10,116 nucleotides of DNA, taken from an uncultured Bacteroidales bacterium. GTDB taxonomy: Bacteria > Bacteroidota > Bacteroidia > Bacteroidales > Paludibacteraceae. The notes under the pieces were generated by a model. It was not told where the DNA came from, searched no databases, and worked only from the letters and a program-made list of their open reading frames with translations. The first letter of the stretch is position 1. Every line of letters starts with the position of its first letter. The position numbers and the translations under genes were made by a program. The stretch is taken from NCBI GenBank assembly GCA_903899865.1, contig CAIUKZ010000244.1, positions 1 through 10,116 on the forward strand. Reading direction: 5' to 3'. Positions 1 to 7,008 of the stretch are shown in pieces.

Positions 1-37
1 CACACGCTACAATATATTTTTTTACTGAAAATAATTG

Positions 38-45
38 TATGTTTG
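38..45 (+). promoter_or_regulatory. Bacteroidota-type -7 promoter element of the AraC-family gene
   Basis: TATGTTTG matches the Bacteroidota -7 consensus TAnnTTTG and lies 40 bases before the ATG at 86. No convincing TTTG -33 element is seen at the usual distance; only a T-rich run lies upstream. Bases 1-37 hold no recognisable gene end. Confidence 0.55.
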
Positions 46-85
46 CAATTTTGAATAGCTTGCTACGTTTATCAAATAAAAAAAT

Positions 86-934
86 ATGACTCACGAATAC
101 TTTCATACAACAACAAAAGCTTACTTTTCTGTTCAATCAATTTCCGATTATGTAAAAAAGCCGGAATCAGCAGGTCTGAATAAGTGGTTTACTATACTTA
201 TAGTTTGCGATGCCGAAGGCGATATGTCTATAGATGAGCATTTTTTGCCCATTAGTAAGCCCATAGCCATTTTTGTAACCCCTGGACAACACACCGATAT
301 TCCGAACGATACAGAGGTAGAAGGTTATGCAATTTCGTTTAATCAAGAGTTCTATTGTATCGAATATCACGACAGTGAAGTATCGTGCCAAGGCTTGCTT
401 TTTGTAAACAACTTCAGTTCGGTTCATTTTTTACTCGACCAGCATCAACTTGCCATCTATTCCAACACTGCTAAAGAGATGATTGCTGAATTGGACAACA
501 TGGACTCTTTACAAGATGAGATGCTGAAGAATCTTCTAAAAAACCTTCTTATTCGTTCTAACAGACTATTTCGTGCGCAGATGAGTATTGACGGAGCTGA
601 AGATGCAATTATTGATTTTGCAAGAAAATTTAGCGATCTGGTTGAGAAACATTTTAAAGAAATTAAAAAGGTGGATAGTTACGCCGAAATGATGGGCATA
701 GCTCCAGCATCATTAACAAAAAAACTACAAAAACTTGGAATTGATTCCCCTTCTAGAATTATAAAAAACAGGGCGGTAACCGAAGCCAAACGGCTGTTGA
801 TATACACGGATAAATCAGTCAAAGAGATTTCTGCGATCATTGGATATGAGGATCCATTTTATTTCAGCCGCCTATTTAGCAAAGAAACTGGTGTTTCGCC
901 TAGTGATTACAAAAAGCACCACACAAAATCATAA
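86..934 (+). CDS. AraC-family transcriptional regulator
   Basis: A 282-residue cytoplasmic DNA-binding regulator. The C-terminal AraC double helix-turn-helix spans about residues 180-278. Its second helix-turn-helix shows the family pattern: SVKEISAIIGYEDPFYFSRLF followed by the GVSPSDYKK ending. The N-terminal 160 residues have the beta-rich, cupin-like look of an AraC effector domain (for example VTPGQ around residue 65), but no specific ligand can be read. Length is typical. The ATG at 86 fits a promoter element at 38-45 and a short leader without a Shine-Dalgarno site, as is common in Bacteroidota. It is followed after 100 bases by the redoxin lipoprotein gene on the same strand, which has its own promoter. 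Control of that neighbour is plausible but only inferred from position. Family assignment is secure; the target is unknown. Confidence 0.9.
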   Translation: MTHEYFHTTTKAYFSVQSISDYVKKPESAGLNKWFTILIVCDAEGDMSIDEHFLPISKPIAIFVTPGQHTDIPNDTEVEGYAISFNQEFYCIEYHDSEVSCQGLLFVNNFSSVHFLLDQHQLAIYSNTAKEMIAELDNMDSLQDEMLKNLLKNLLIRSNRLFRAQMSIDGAEDAIIDFARKFSDLVEKHFKEIKKVDSYAEMMGIAPASLTKKLQKLGIDSPSRIIKNRAVTEAKRLLIYTDKSVKEISAIIGYEDPFYFSRLFSKETGVSPSDYKKHHTKS

Positions 935-996
935 GAATACCAAATTTGTCCATTATTTAAGAAAATCAATCCATTCCAAAGGAAACTGATAAGTTC

Positions 997-1004
997 TAAT
1001 TTTG
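997..1004 (+). promoter_or_regulatory. -7 promoter element of the redoxin lipoprotein gene
   Basis: TAATTTTG is an exact TAnnTTTG match 30 bases before the ATG at 1035. An in-frame TTG at 1002 that could extend the reading frame lies inside this element. This argues for 1035 as the true start. Bases 935-996 show no obvious terminator for the preceding regulator gene. Confidence 0.55.
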
Positions 1005-1034
1005 TTTCATTATAAATTTAAAAAATCAAATTAT

Positions 1035-2036
1035 ATGAAACAGAAAAGTAAATTTGGTATTGGATCGCTGATATTGGCATCCAAGACTCTGGTAAGCCTT
1101 CTTATTTTCGCATTGGTACTTACATCATGTTCAAAAAAAGAAGAAGAAATGAGTGAACCACTTACAATGGGTGTCAGCGCTCCTTCGTTTTCTTTAAAAT
1201 CTTTGGATGGATCTGATGTTGCACTTTCCAATTTTAGCAATAAAGTGGTTGTGCTATTTTTCTTTGGCAACAATTGCCCATCGTGCAAAGCAGCAGCTCC
1301 AAGTGTCGAAAGCATGTTAGTAACCCCATTTGCATCAAGTACTGATTATATGGTGTTAGGTCTCGACCAATGGAATGGCAACACAGCCTCGGTGCAAGCC
1401 TTTAAAACTGCTACTGGAGTGTCATTTCCACTCCTACTGAATGCTTCCGGCGCGGCTTCTGATTACAAAACTACGTATGACAGAATTGTAGTAATTGATA
1501 AAGCTGGGAAAATTGCTTTTTCAGGGAAACAATCTGTAGCATCCGACATTGCAGCTGCAAAAGCAAAAGTGATGCAACTTATCAATCCTATAAATTCTGA
1601 CCCTAATTCTACTGCCGAAACAGCACCTAGTTTTACGTTAAAATCTTTAGATGGCAATGACGTTGCACTTTCCAATTTGACCAATAAAGTGGTTTTACTA
1701 TTTTTCTTTGGAAACAATTGCCCATCGTGCAAAGCCGTAGCTCCCAGTATTGAAAGTATGCTAGTAACTCCATTTGCCTCAAACACGGATTATATGGTGT
1801 TAGGTCTTGACCAATGGAATGGTAACTCCGCCTCGGTGCAAGCCTTTAAGACGGCTACCGGAGTGTCATTCCCCCTCCTTATGAATGCATCGGCTGTAGC
1901 TGCCGACTATAAAACTACGTATGATAGAATTGTAGTAATTGATAAAGCGGGGAAAATTGCATTTACTGGAAAACAGTCGGCTACATCAGATATTGCCGCG
2001 GCAAAAACTAAGGTGATGAGTTTATTGGCCAAATAA
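1035..2036 (+). CDS. Lipoprotein with two tandem redoxin (TlpA/AhpC-like thioredoxin-fold) domains
   Basis: A 333-residue envelope protein. An N-terminal hydrophobic segment ends in the lipobox LTSC (Cys32), followed by Ser-Lys-Lys and an acidic stretch, so it should be lipid-anchored after signal peptidase II. Two copies of a redoxin domain follow, about residues 49-183 and 197-331, joined by a 13-residue linker (NPINSDPNSTAET). Each carries a CPSC motif (Cys81/Cys84 and Cys229/Cys232) after the strand LFFFGNN, as in thioredoxin-fold reductases. The copies differ at 19 of 135 positions by my alignment, so the duplication is recent or homogenised. The usual cis-proline before the last core strand seems replaced: where TlpA proteins have a Pro-Thr pair, both copies read YDRIVVIDKAGKI. 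A role as thiol-disulfide oxidoreductase or sensor is likely, substrate unknown. The start was moved from a TTG at 1002 to the ATG at 1035 because the TTG lies in the promoter and would bury the signal sequence. Confidence 0.88.
   Translation: MKQKSKFGIGSLILASKTLVSLLIFALVLTSCSKKEEEMSEPLTMGVSAPSFSLKSLDGSDVALSNFSNKVVVLFFFGNNCPSCKAAAPSVESMLVTPFASSTDYMVLGLDQWNGNTASVQAFKTATGVSFPLLLNASGAASDYKTTYDRIVVIDKAGKIAFSGKQSVASDIAAAKAKVMQLINPINSDPNSTAETAPSFTLKSLDGNDVALSNLTNKVVLLFFFGNNCPSCKAVAPSIESMLVTPFASNTDYMVLGLDQWNGNSASVQAFKTATGVSFPLLMNASAVAADYKTTYDRIVVIDKAGKIAFTGKQSATSDIAAAKTKVMSLLAK
1179..2027 (+). repeat. Intragenic tandem duplication of a 405-base redoxin-domain unit
   Basis: Copy 1 occupies about 1179-1583 and copy 2 about 1623-2027, separated by 39 bases that encode the linker. 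The encoded 135-residue units have the same length without gaps and are about 86% identical (116/135 counted by eye). Long stretches are also identical in DNA, for example around the CPSC codons and around the codons for YKTTYDRIVVIDKAGKI. Synonymous differences are scattered, so the copies are not brand new. Confidence 0.9.
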
Positions 2037-2043
2037 GATATCG

Positions 2044-2079
2044 GTTTCAATTTCTTTGAAAGCCTAAAGAAATTGAAAC
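2044..2079 (+). terminator. Perfect 14-bp stem-loop after the redoxin gene (terminator or processing/attenuation hairpin)
   Basis: The arms at 2044-2057 and 2066-2079 are perfectly complementary over 14 bp with an 8-base loop. The stem is AT-rich and is not followed by a T-tract, so it is not a textbook intrinsic terminator. It begins 8 bases after the stop of the redoxin gene. It may terminate weakly, stabilise the 3' end, or adjust read-through into the TlpA/barrel pair. Confidence 0.55.
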
Positions 2080-2084
2080 ACATC

Positions 2085-2128
2085 TACATACTGCAACTTG
2101 GATTCTCAAATGCTCGTTGCAGTATGTA
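2085..2128 (+). promoter_or_regulatory. Second perfect inverted repeat, 13-bp arms, upstream of the TlpA-type gene
   Basis: The arms at 2085-2097 and 2116-2128 (TACATACTGCAAC and its exact complement) enclose an 18-base loop. It starts 6 bases after the previous hairpin and ends 26 bases before the ATG at 2155. It could be an RNA leader structure or the operator of a dimeric regulator with a 31-base centre-to-centre repeat. The upstream AraC protein is a candidate, although AraC sites are more often direct repeats. No TAnnTTTG promoter is seen in this gap. Confidence 0.5.
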
Positions 2129-2154
2129 TGTAACACATAAAAACACATACAATC

Positions 2155-2640
2155 ATGAAAACTTTATTAATTATGGCATGTGCATTATTTTCATATTATG
2201 GATTAACAGCACAAAATGTGAGCAATTTTGAGTACAAGGATTTGGAAAACAATTCGCGGAGTTTCAACGAACTAAAAGGCGAAAAACTTACACTTATCGA
2301 TTTTTGGGCTACATGGTGTAAGCCCTGCAACAAGGCAATTCCTGAGCTTAACAAAATCTATGACTTGTATAAAGGCAAAGGTGTAGAAATAATTGGAATT
2401 AATTGCGATGGTCCGAGGAGTATTTCTAAGGTGGCTCCGTTGAGCAAATCGTTGCAAATTCAGTATCCTGTTTTGCTGGATATCAATTCAGAATTAAAAT
2501 CGGAATTAAATATCCTAGTTTTTCCTACCCTTATTATGGTTAATTCGAAGGGAAAGATAGTTTGGATTCACGAGGGATTCGTTTCTGGCGATACAGAGAT
2601 AATAATTTCAGAGATTGAAAAACAATTAAAGGAAAACTGA
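2155..2640 (+). CDS. Secreted TlpA-like thioredoxin-fold thiol-disulfide oxidoreductase
   Basis: A 161-residue protein with a Sec signal peptide (about residues 1-20, ending LTAQ) and one TlpA-type domain. The active site reads FWATWCKPC with Cys55 and Cys58, preceded by LTLIDFWA and followed by AIPELNKIY. The cis-proline is present at Pro124 in VFPTLIMVNSKGKIVW. The set of core residues is complete, so it is probably active as a periplasmic disulfide reductase or isomerase. No lipobox cysteine is seen near the signal cleavage site (Cys9 is inside the hydrophobic core). The gene is 118 bases after the redoxin lipoprotein gene, separated by two hairpins. It is followed after only 2 bases by the outer-membrane barrel gene, so those two are surely co-transcribed. 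The cysteine-bearing barrel next door is a plausible but unproven partner. Confidence 0.87.
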   Translation: MKTLLIMACALFSYYGLTAQNVSNFEYKDLENNSRSFNELKGEKLTLIDFWATWCKPCNKAIPELNKIYDLYKGKGVEIIGINCDGPRSISKVAPLSKSLQIQYPVLLDINSELKSELNILVFPTLIMVNSKGKIVWIHEGFVSGDTEIIISEIEKQLKEN

Positions 2641-2642
2641 AA

Positions 2643-4112
2643 ATGAGCAGGATAATCTTGTCCTTTATTCTTCTTGTGCTTTTTTGGAGCATTAATTTTC
2701 GGTTGCAAGCTCAGTTAAATGGAAACAATTTGGCGGAATATCAACATGGCCGATTGCCTAACGATACATCTTCTACATCAACCCTATACGACCGATTGGT
2801 GGCCAACTACAATTATAAGTTCTTAAAAGCAAGTGCTACGATAGAGCAGTTTAACACACCACTTGCAGGAAGCAGTTATGTGAATCTATCTCAATTTTCA
2901 CTCCAATACAAATTAAAACCATTGGAAATAAAAATCGGAAACTATTACGAAACTATAGGAAGAGGCTTATTATTAAGGTCTTTTGAAATTCCTGGTGCAA
3001 TTCTACAGGACTTAAGTTACAGGTCGCGTCACTATTTCAATCGTGATTTGTTAGGAATTAGTGCTAAGTATAATTATAAGAATTTCAAAACAAAAATTCT
3101 TTATGGTAATCCACTGAATTACGTTTTTCCTCCCACGCAGAGCTTTAACGATAGGAGGTCTGATGCAATTTTTGCTATTAACGCCGAATATAGTCTGAAG
3201 AAACAAACAATTGGTATAGCTGCCATGAAACATACAAATGGAGGAAATGAAAATGTATTTTTAATGGGGAATGTTTCGGGTAGTATTACAACAGGTATTT
3301 CATATTATACCGAACTTGCTAAAAATGTTAGCGACTTTAAAATGGATGATTTTTCCACCCAATCGTCTTATGCATTCTACAGTAGTTTAAATTATTCAAA
3401 AAACAGTTTTGGATTAAGTGCCGAATACAAAAAATACAACAATTTCCTTATTGGTTCTGGAATAAATGAACCTCCTGCCTTAATAAAAGAACACTCTTAT
3501 AAAGTCTTAAACAGAAGTACACATGTACTGCAACCAACAAACGAAACTGGATATCAGATTGAACTTTTTTACACCTTCCTCAACCAATCAACTTTGACAT
3601 TTAACAATTCTATTGCTATAAATCAGTTTGGGAATAGAACAGTGTTTCAGGAATTCTTTCTCGAGTATGACTTTCCCATTTCAGAAAAACACTCTGCAAA
3701 GGTTTTTGCCGATTATGCTGAAGACCCATTTAAATTAGAGGAGCAAAGAGTATCTGCTGGGTTAAGCACCGATTGGAAAGTTTTCGGGAATTCATCAATT
3801 AAAACCGACTACGAGTTTCAAACATTTAAACGATTAGGCAAGAAATATCAAAATCATGTATGTGTATTGGGATATGCCTATAAATCGAATATCATTTGTA
3901 ACATCGTAGCTGAATACAGCGATGATTCATTTATCGTTGTTGGTGGTTCAAAAATATGGATAGGAGGATACCTAAAATATCAGGTTAACGATAAAAACAC
4001 ATTACAAGTTTTTGCTGGAGAGCGACGTGGCGGACCAGCGTGTAACGCAGGAATATGCTATGAAGTATTGGATTTTAAAGGAGTTGAATTGCGATTGACC
4101 AGTAGGTTCTAA
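2643..4112 (+). CDS. Outer-membrane beta-barrel protein, DUF6029-like
   Basis: A 489-residue protein with a signal peptide (about 1-24, ending LQAQ). A long series of alternating aromatic/polar strands follows and ends in a terminal Phe (LRLTSRF), typical of outer-membrane barrels. The segment around residues 97-117, KIGNYYETIGRGLLLRSFE, resembles the conserved block of the Bacteroidota DUF6029 family as I remember it. The C-terminal signature RRGGPACNAGICYEV (Cys467, Cys472), ending in a G-x-E-x-x-L strand, is also familiar from that group. Two further cysteines lie at about 407 and 419. The gene starts 2 bases after the TlpA-type stop codon. Pairing with a thiol oxidoreductase suggests that the Cys467/Cys472 pair may be a disulfide handled by it. 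Function is unknown; transport, adhesion or a secretion-associated role are all possible. Barrel nature is confident, the family name moderately so. Confidence 0.78.
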   Translation: MSRIILSFILLVLFWSINFRLQAQLNGNNLAEYQHGRLPNDTSSTSTLYDRLVANYNYKFLKASATIEQFNTPLAGSSYVNLSQFSLQYKLKPLEIKIGNYYETIGRGLLLRSFEIPGAILQDLSYRSRHYFNRDLLGISAKYNYKNFKTKILYGNPLNYVFPPTQSFNDRRSDAIFAINAEYSLKKQTIGIAAMKHTNGGNENVFLMGNVSGSITTGISYYTELAKNVSDFKMDDFSTQSSYAFYSSLNYSKNSFGLSAEYKKYNNFLIGSGINEPPALIKEHSYKVLNRSTHVLQPTNETGYQIELFYTFLNQSTLTFNNSIAINQFGNRTVFQEFFLEYDFPISEKHSAKVFADYAEDPFKLEEQRVSAGLSTDWKVFGNSSIKTDYEFQTFKRLGKKYQNHVCVLGYAYKSNIICNIVAEYSDDSFIVVGGSKIWIGGYLKYQVNDKNTLQVFAGERRGGPACNAGICYEVLDFKGVELRLTSRF

Positions 4113-4168
4113 TCTTATAAACCCGCACTAATCATTAGGAACTAAAAGAAACGAACAAACAATCCCGT

Positions 4169-4186
4169 GAGGTGGACAACCCCCTC
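4169..4186 (+). terminator. Weak candidate terminator hairpin after the barrel gene
   Basis: GAGGTGG pairs with CCCCCTC around an ACAA loop: six pairs with one T/C mismatch. TTATTTG follows, which is a poor T-tract. It is 57 bases past the barrel stop codon. This is suggestive only. Confidence 0.3.
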
Positions 4187-4414
4187 TTATTTGCACAAGA
4201 GCTTTGAAAAAGCCTTGGCAACTAATAAGATAACGACAATGCACTATTTGACCTTAGCAACCTTACTTCGATTGACACATTTGAGATTTGACAAGTAGAA
4301 ACACCTCTATCAAGTCAGGCAAATATTTGATCAGAATATCCTATTTGTTGCTCAATTTCATCATCAAGCCTTCATTTTCGAATAAAGAATTAACAATTAC
4401 ACAAATAAAATTCG

Positions 4415-4422
4415 TATGTTTG
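4415..4422 (+). promoter_or_regulatory. -7 promoter element of the ompA-type gene
   Basis: TATGTTTG matches TAnnTTTG exactly and is identical to the element before the AraC-family gene. It lies 106 bases before the ATG at 4529, giving a leader of about 100 bases. No 11-base TGTAAT-like repeats precede it, unlike the promoters in the phosphate locus. Confidence 0.5.
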
Positions 4423-4487
4423 CATTAATAAAGCTGTCAAGGGGTTAAACATAGCATCACAACCTTGATTTTGACACTCAACCTACC

Positions 4488-4508
4488 ACTATAAAAAAAA
4501 TTTATAGT
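4488..4508 (+). promoter_or_regulatory. Leader hairpin before the ompA-type start
   Basis: ACTATAAA (4488-4495) and TTTATAGT (4501-4508) form an 8-bp AT-only stem with a five-A loop, 20 bases before the ATG. In a phylum without strong Shine-Dalgarno use, such a weak stem near the start could affect translation. Chance is possible in AT-rich DNA. Confidence 0.35.
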
Positions 4509-4514
4509 AAAACA

Positions 4515-4532
4515 ATGAACACCAACGTATGA
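4515..4532 (+). CDS. Possible five-codon leader peptide overlapping the ompA-type start (tentative)
   Basis: An ATG at 4515 opens a frame encoding Met-Asn-Thr-Asn-Val and stops at TGA 4530-4532. It overlaps the ompA-type ATG (4529-4531) in the classical ATGA arrangement used for translational coupling. There is no Shine-Dalgarno site and it is short enough to arise by chance, so it is listed only as a possibility. Confidence 0.15.
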   Translation: MNTNV

Positions 4533-5920
4533 GAAAAATTACTGTTTGTTTGATTATCGTTACCTTTATTAGTACCAGTCTGCTAGCCCAAAATAGTCCA
4601 CAAATCAAAGTCAATGAAAAAAATGACACCACAAAAAAAATACTAATCGAAAACTCGCCAAGTGCTAACTTTTCTCATTGGTCGGGTGGAGTTCACTTTG
4701 GTGGAAGTTATTTTAGATCTGGCCCGGGCATTTACTCAAAATACATCTATGGTGGACCCATTCACCCCATTAATATCTCAGGCTTATTCGTCGAATACAC
4801 AGCCAATCCTCTATTCGGTGTAGGTGCCGAATACAATTACATTGGCTATGGCAGAGATTATGACCTCACTGGCAAAGGAACCAAAACAGGCACTTTCTTG
4901 GGTGAAACACAAGACGCTATTGTGTTTATGTCCACCAATTTATCCAACCTGTTCAATCCACAACGACCACTTTACAATAGGGTGTTCAACACCTATTTTG
5001 ATTTTGGTGTAGGGTTAGGGTTTTACAATTACAAATTTGAACAGGCACCCAACGCTGCATATTCAGGCGTGTCACCTATGTCAAAAATGGGATTTCGATT
5101 CGAGTATTCCCTTTCACGAAAAGTGTCGCTCAACTTTGAAGCTCAATATCGATTTTATGACCGAAGTGACTTAGGCGGAAACACCTATTCTACACACTGC
5201 GATGCGCTGGCTGTAACCATGGGATTAAGAAGAAAATTCAATGCAACTAGTGGAAAAAGACATGTTCGCAACATCACATTGAGAGAGTATTATCCAAAAC
5301 CAACACCCGAAAAAGACACTGTATTGTACCAAAAAATGCAGGCTTTGAATGACAAAAACATCGCTTATCAACAAGAAGTCAATTCTAAACTAAAAGAATT
5401 GATCCAAGAGAATGAAGAACTCAAAACCAGAATGGAAAAGCTTCGCGAAGATGCAAAAGCCCAAACAATAACAGTAGAACAAAACACCAACACCACCAAC
5501 GAAACAGTCTTGCTTAAATCCAAACTTGAAAAACTCGAAGCAGACCTCAAAGCTCTCTCTTTGAAAGAAGGAGAAGCAAAGGTCAATGCATCGTTTGACA
5601 ACATTGAATTTGAAACAGGCTCTAATAAAATCCAGAAAAAATCATTGGCTACATTGGATCAAATAGCATACATTCTCAAAAGCAATCCGACGTGGACTAA
5701 ATTAAATGTTTATGGGCACACCGACAACAAAGGGAAATTAGCTACAAATGAGAAATTATCATTATCAAGAGCCAATGCCGTCAAAAACTATTTAACATCA
5801 AAAGGACTGGAAATAAACATATACACTGTTGGTTTTGGACAATCAAAACCTCTTGCACCAAACACTACAAACACTGGTAGGAAAAAGAACCGGAGAGTGG
5901 AGTTTGAAATTTCAAAATAG
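4529..5920 (+). CDS. OmpA-family outer-membrane protein (N-terminal barrel, coiled coil, C-terminal peptidoglycan-binding domain)
   Basis: A 463-residue protein. The signal peptide is about residues 1-20 (SLLA, then QN). Residues 45-240 form an OmpA-type eight-strand barrel candidate rich in Gly and aromatics (WSGGVHFGGSYF, VGVGAEY-like strands), closing with VTMGLRRKF. Residues 265-350 are a charged coiled-coil linker. Residues 352-463 are the OmpA-like peptidoglycan-binding domain. It has IEFETGSNKI, then YGHTDN with Asp399 and LSRANAV with Arg414, the pair that holds diaminopimelate, and ends in GRKKNRRVEFEI. The likely role is tethering the outer membrane to the wall. Domain order is typical for Bacteroidota OmpA proteins. 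It has its own promoter and is followed by a strong bidirectional terminator, so it is monocistronic. Confidence 0.9.
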   Translation: MRKITVCLIIVTFISTSLLAQNSPQIKVNEKNDTTKKILIENSPSANFSHWSGGVHFGGSYFRSGPGIYSKYIYGGPIHPINISGLFVEYTANPLFGVGAEYNYIGYGRDYDLTGKGTKTGTFLGETQDAIVFMSTNLSNLFNPQRPLYNRVFNTYFDFGVGLGFYNYKFEQAPNAAYSGVSPMSKMGFRFEYSLSRKVSLNFEAQYRFYDRSDLGGNTYSTHCDALAVTMGLRRKFNATSGKRHVRNITLREYYPKPTPEKDTVLYQKMQALNDKNIAYQQEVNSKLKELIQENEELKTRMEKLREDAKAQTITVEQNTNTTNETVLLKSKLEKLEADLKALSLKEGEAKVNASFDNIEFETGSNKIQKKSLATLDQIAYILKSNPTWTKLNVYGHTDNKGKLATNEKLSLSRANAVKNYLTSKGLEINIYTVGFGQSKPLAPNTTNTGRKKNRRVEFEISK

Positions 5921-5936
5921 AATACCCACCACACCT

Positions 5937-5982
5937 AAAAAAACAGGAGGCTGCAATATTTCTATTACAGCCTCACCTTTCT
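5937..5982. terminator. Bidirectional intrinsic terminator between ompA-type gene and pstS
   Basis: GAGGCTG (5947-5953) pairs perfectly with CAGCCTC (5968-5974) around a 14-base loop. On the minus strand the stem is followed by a run of seven T (A-run at 5937-5943), which makes a good terminator for pstS. On the plus strand it is followed by CTTTCTTAT, which is weaker but usable for the ompA-type gene. The two genes converge here with 81 bases between stop codons. Confidence 0.75.
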
Positions 5983-6001
5983 TATAAAAATTGGTTACAA
6001 T

Positions 6002-6823
6002 TTACTTCGCTGAAATAAACCCAATTTCACTTACTATTTTTTGTCCTTCACTTGAAAGTACAAAACTTATGAATTGTTCATATTTTAACTCATTCCTCTT
6101 ATCCATAAAGAAATAAAGTGGACGAGTCACCGGATAAGATTTATTCTTTGCATTAGCAACCGTGGGCTTAACAAATGATTTACCATCAAAAGACACTGCA
6201 AGTGCTTTCACATTTTTTTCTAAGTATGCCAAGCCCACATACCCTATAGCACCTCTGGTTTGACTCACCGATTGTACTATCAATCCTGCTCCAGGGAGAT
6301 TAAGAGTACGTTTTGAATAATTCTTATGAAGCAATACATGTTCTTTAAAAAACTCATACGTGCCCGAACTGGTTTCCCGAGAATAGCAGGTTATCAACAA
6401 GTCTGGTCCACCCAGCTCTTTCCAATTCTTAACTTTCCCCGTAAATACACCCTCCAACTGATCACGTGTCAGTGCATTGACTGAATTGGAAGGATGAACA
6501 ATTACAGCAAGGGCATCATAAGCAATAATTTTTTCAATGATTGTTTTACCGGCCTTTCTAAATTTCATTTTTTCATGAAACTTCATTGGGAATGACGACA
6601 TGGCAATATCAGTAGTCCCTTCCATTAATGCTAATAGACCCACACCACTGCCTCCCCCACTAATAGTAACAGTACTTTTTGACGATTTGCCGTACTGTTC
6701 GGCTTCCTTTTGAGCTATCGGCAACACTGTGTCACTACCTTTTATCCTTTGTGGTTTGACTGTAAGAGCCATTGCCAAAAACACCACAATCAGTTGTATG
6801 GAAAAGCAAGTATTCATCTTCAT
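6002..6823 (-). CDS. pstS: PstS-type phosphate-binding periplasmic protein
   Basis: A 273-residue substrate-binding protein of the PstS family (PBP-like superfamily), which captures phosphate for the PstCAB transporter. Family marks are GSDTVLPIAQ (residues 29-38), SGGGSGVGLLAL (55-66) with TDIAMSS (71-77), RETSSGTYEFF (149-159), GAIGYVGLAYL (191-201) and YPVTRPLYFF (230-239). These are the positions of the phosphate-contacting Ser/Thr/Asp/Arg residues. A Sec signal peptide covers about residues 1-24, without a convincing lipobox. It is at the short end for the family, but no block is missing. The frame can extend to a TTG at 6832, but the ATG at 6823 is preferred. No pstC, pstA, pstB or phoU is nearby, so the permease must be elsewhere. 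It is divergent from a PhoB-like regulator and has a promoter with Pho-box-like repeats. Confidence 0.9.
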   Translation of the reverse strand: MKMNTCFSIQLIVVFLAMALTVKPQRIKGSDTVLPIAQKEAEQYGKSSKSTVTISGGGSGVGLLALMEGTTDIAMSSFPMKFHEKMKFRKAGKTIIEKIIAYDALAVIVHPSNSVNALTRDQLEGVFTGKVKNWKELGGPDLLITCYSRETSSGTYEFFKEHVLLHKNYSKRTLNLPGAGLIVQSVSQTRGAIGYVGLAYLEKNVKALAVSFDGKSFVKPTVANAKNKSYPVTRPLYFFMDKRNELKYEQFISFVLSSEGQKIVSEIGFISAK

Positions 6824-6962
6824 AGTTTTCAAAATGTTTTTTTAATCTCAGTATAGCCAATGTATCGCGTGGCACATTGATATCATCAGTTTTTAATCCT
6901 CAATTGAATGTGAAAAATCAAAATCTATTGACAGTCACAGAGGAGTGCAAAACATGATTTAC

Positions 6963-6970
6963 CAAAAATA
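6963..6970 (-). promoter_or_regulatory. -7 promoter element of pstS
   Basis: Read on the minus strand, TATTTTTG matches TAnnTTTG exactly. It starts 16 bases after the first base of the last TGTAAT-like repeat, the same spacing as in the other two promoters of this locus. It would give a leader of about 135 bases. Confidence 0.55.
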
Positions 6971-6980
6971 CGTATAAATA

Positions 6981-7008
6981 ATTTCAAAATTGCTACATAA
7001 GCATTACA
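6981..7008 (-). promoter_or_regulatory. Pho-box-like operator upstream of pstS (11-base direct repeats)
   Basis: On the minus strand TGTAAT (7008-7003), TGTAGC (6997-6992) and TGAAAT (6986-6981) follow each other with an exact 11-base period. Each is preceded by a T-rich triplet (TTT, TTA, TTT). A weaker in-phase unit, TGAGGC, lies at 7030-7025. OmpR/PhoB-family proteins bind direct repeats of about 11 bases. Orientation is towards pstS. Confidence 0.6.

Larger units (their letters stand above)
4113..4528. other. 416-base non-coding gap between the barrel and OmpA genes
   Basis: No credible reading frame is seen on either strand. It contains a weak hairpin after the barrel gene (4169-4186), a promoter element (4415-4422) and a leader of about 100 bases for the ompA-type gene with a small inverted repeat. 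Another short pairing is GTCAAGG at 4436-4442 with CCTTGA at 4463-4468. Bases 4190-4400 show nothing I can assign. Confidence 0.6.

Noticed and set aside
1002..1034. TTG start that extends the redoxin lipoprotein by 11 residues
   Set aside because: The TTG is inside an exact TAnnTTTG promoter element, and the ATG at 1035 gives a normal lipoprotein signal peptide.
1463..1786. Minus-strand open frame of 107 codons
   Set aside because: It is antisense to the duplicated redoxin domains, and the same shadow appears over both copies (another at 1031-1315), as expected from the repeat. It has no promoter.
5368..5604. Open frame of 78 codons on the minus strand
   Set aside because: It is antisense to the coiled-coil region of the OmpA-family gene; its Ser/Leu-rich content is a mirror of Lys/Glu-rich codons.
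6929..6937. TGACAGTCA, which contains CTGTCA like an enterobacterial Pho-box half site
   Set aside because: It has no second unit 11 bases away, lies downstream of the predicted pstS promoter, and does not match the local repeat consensus.
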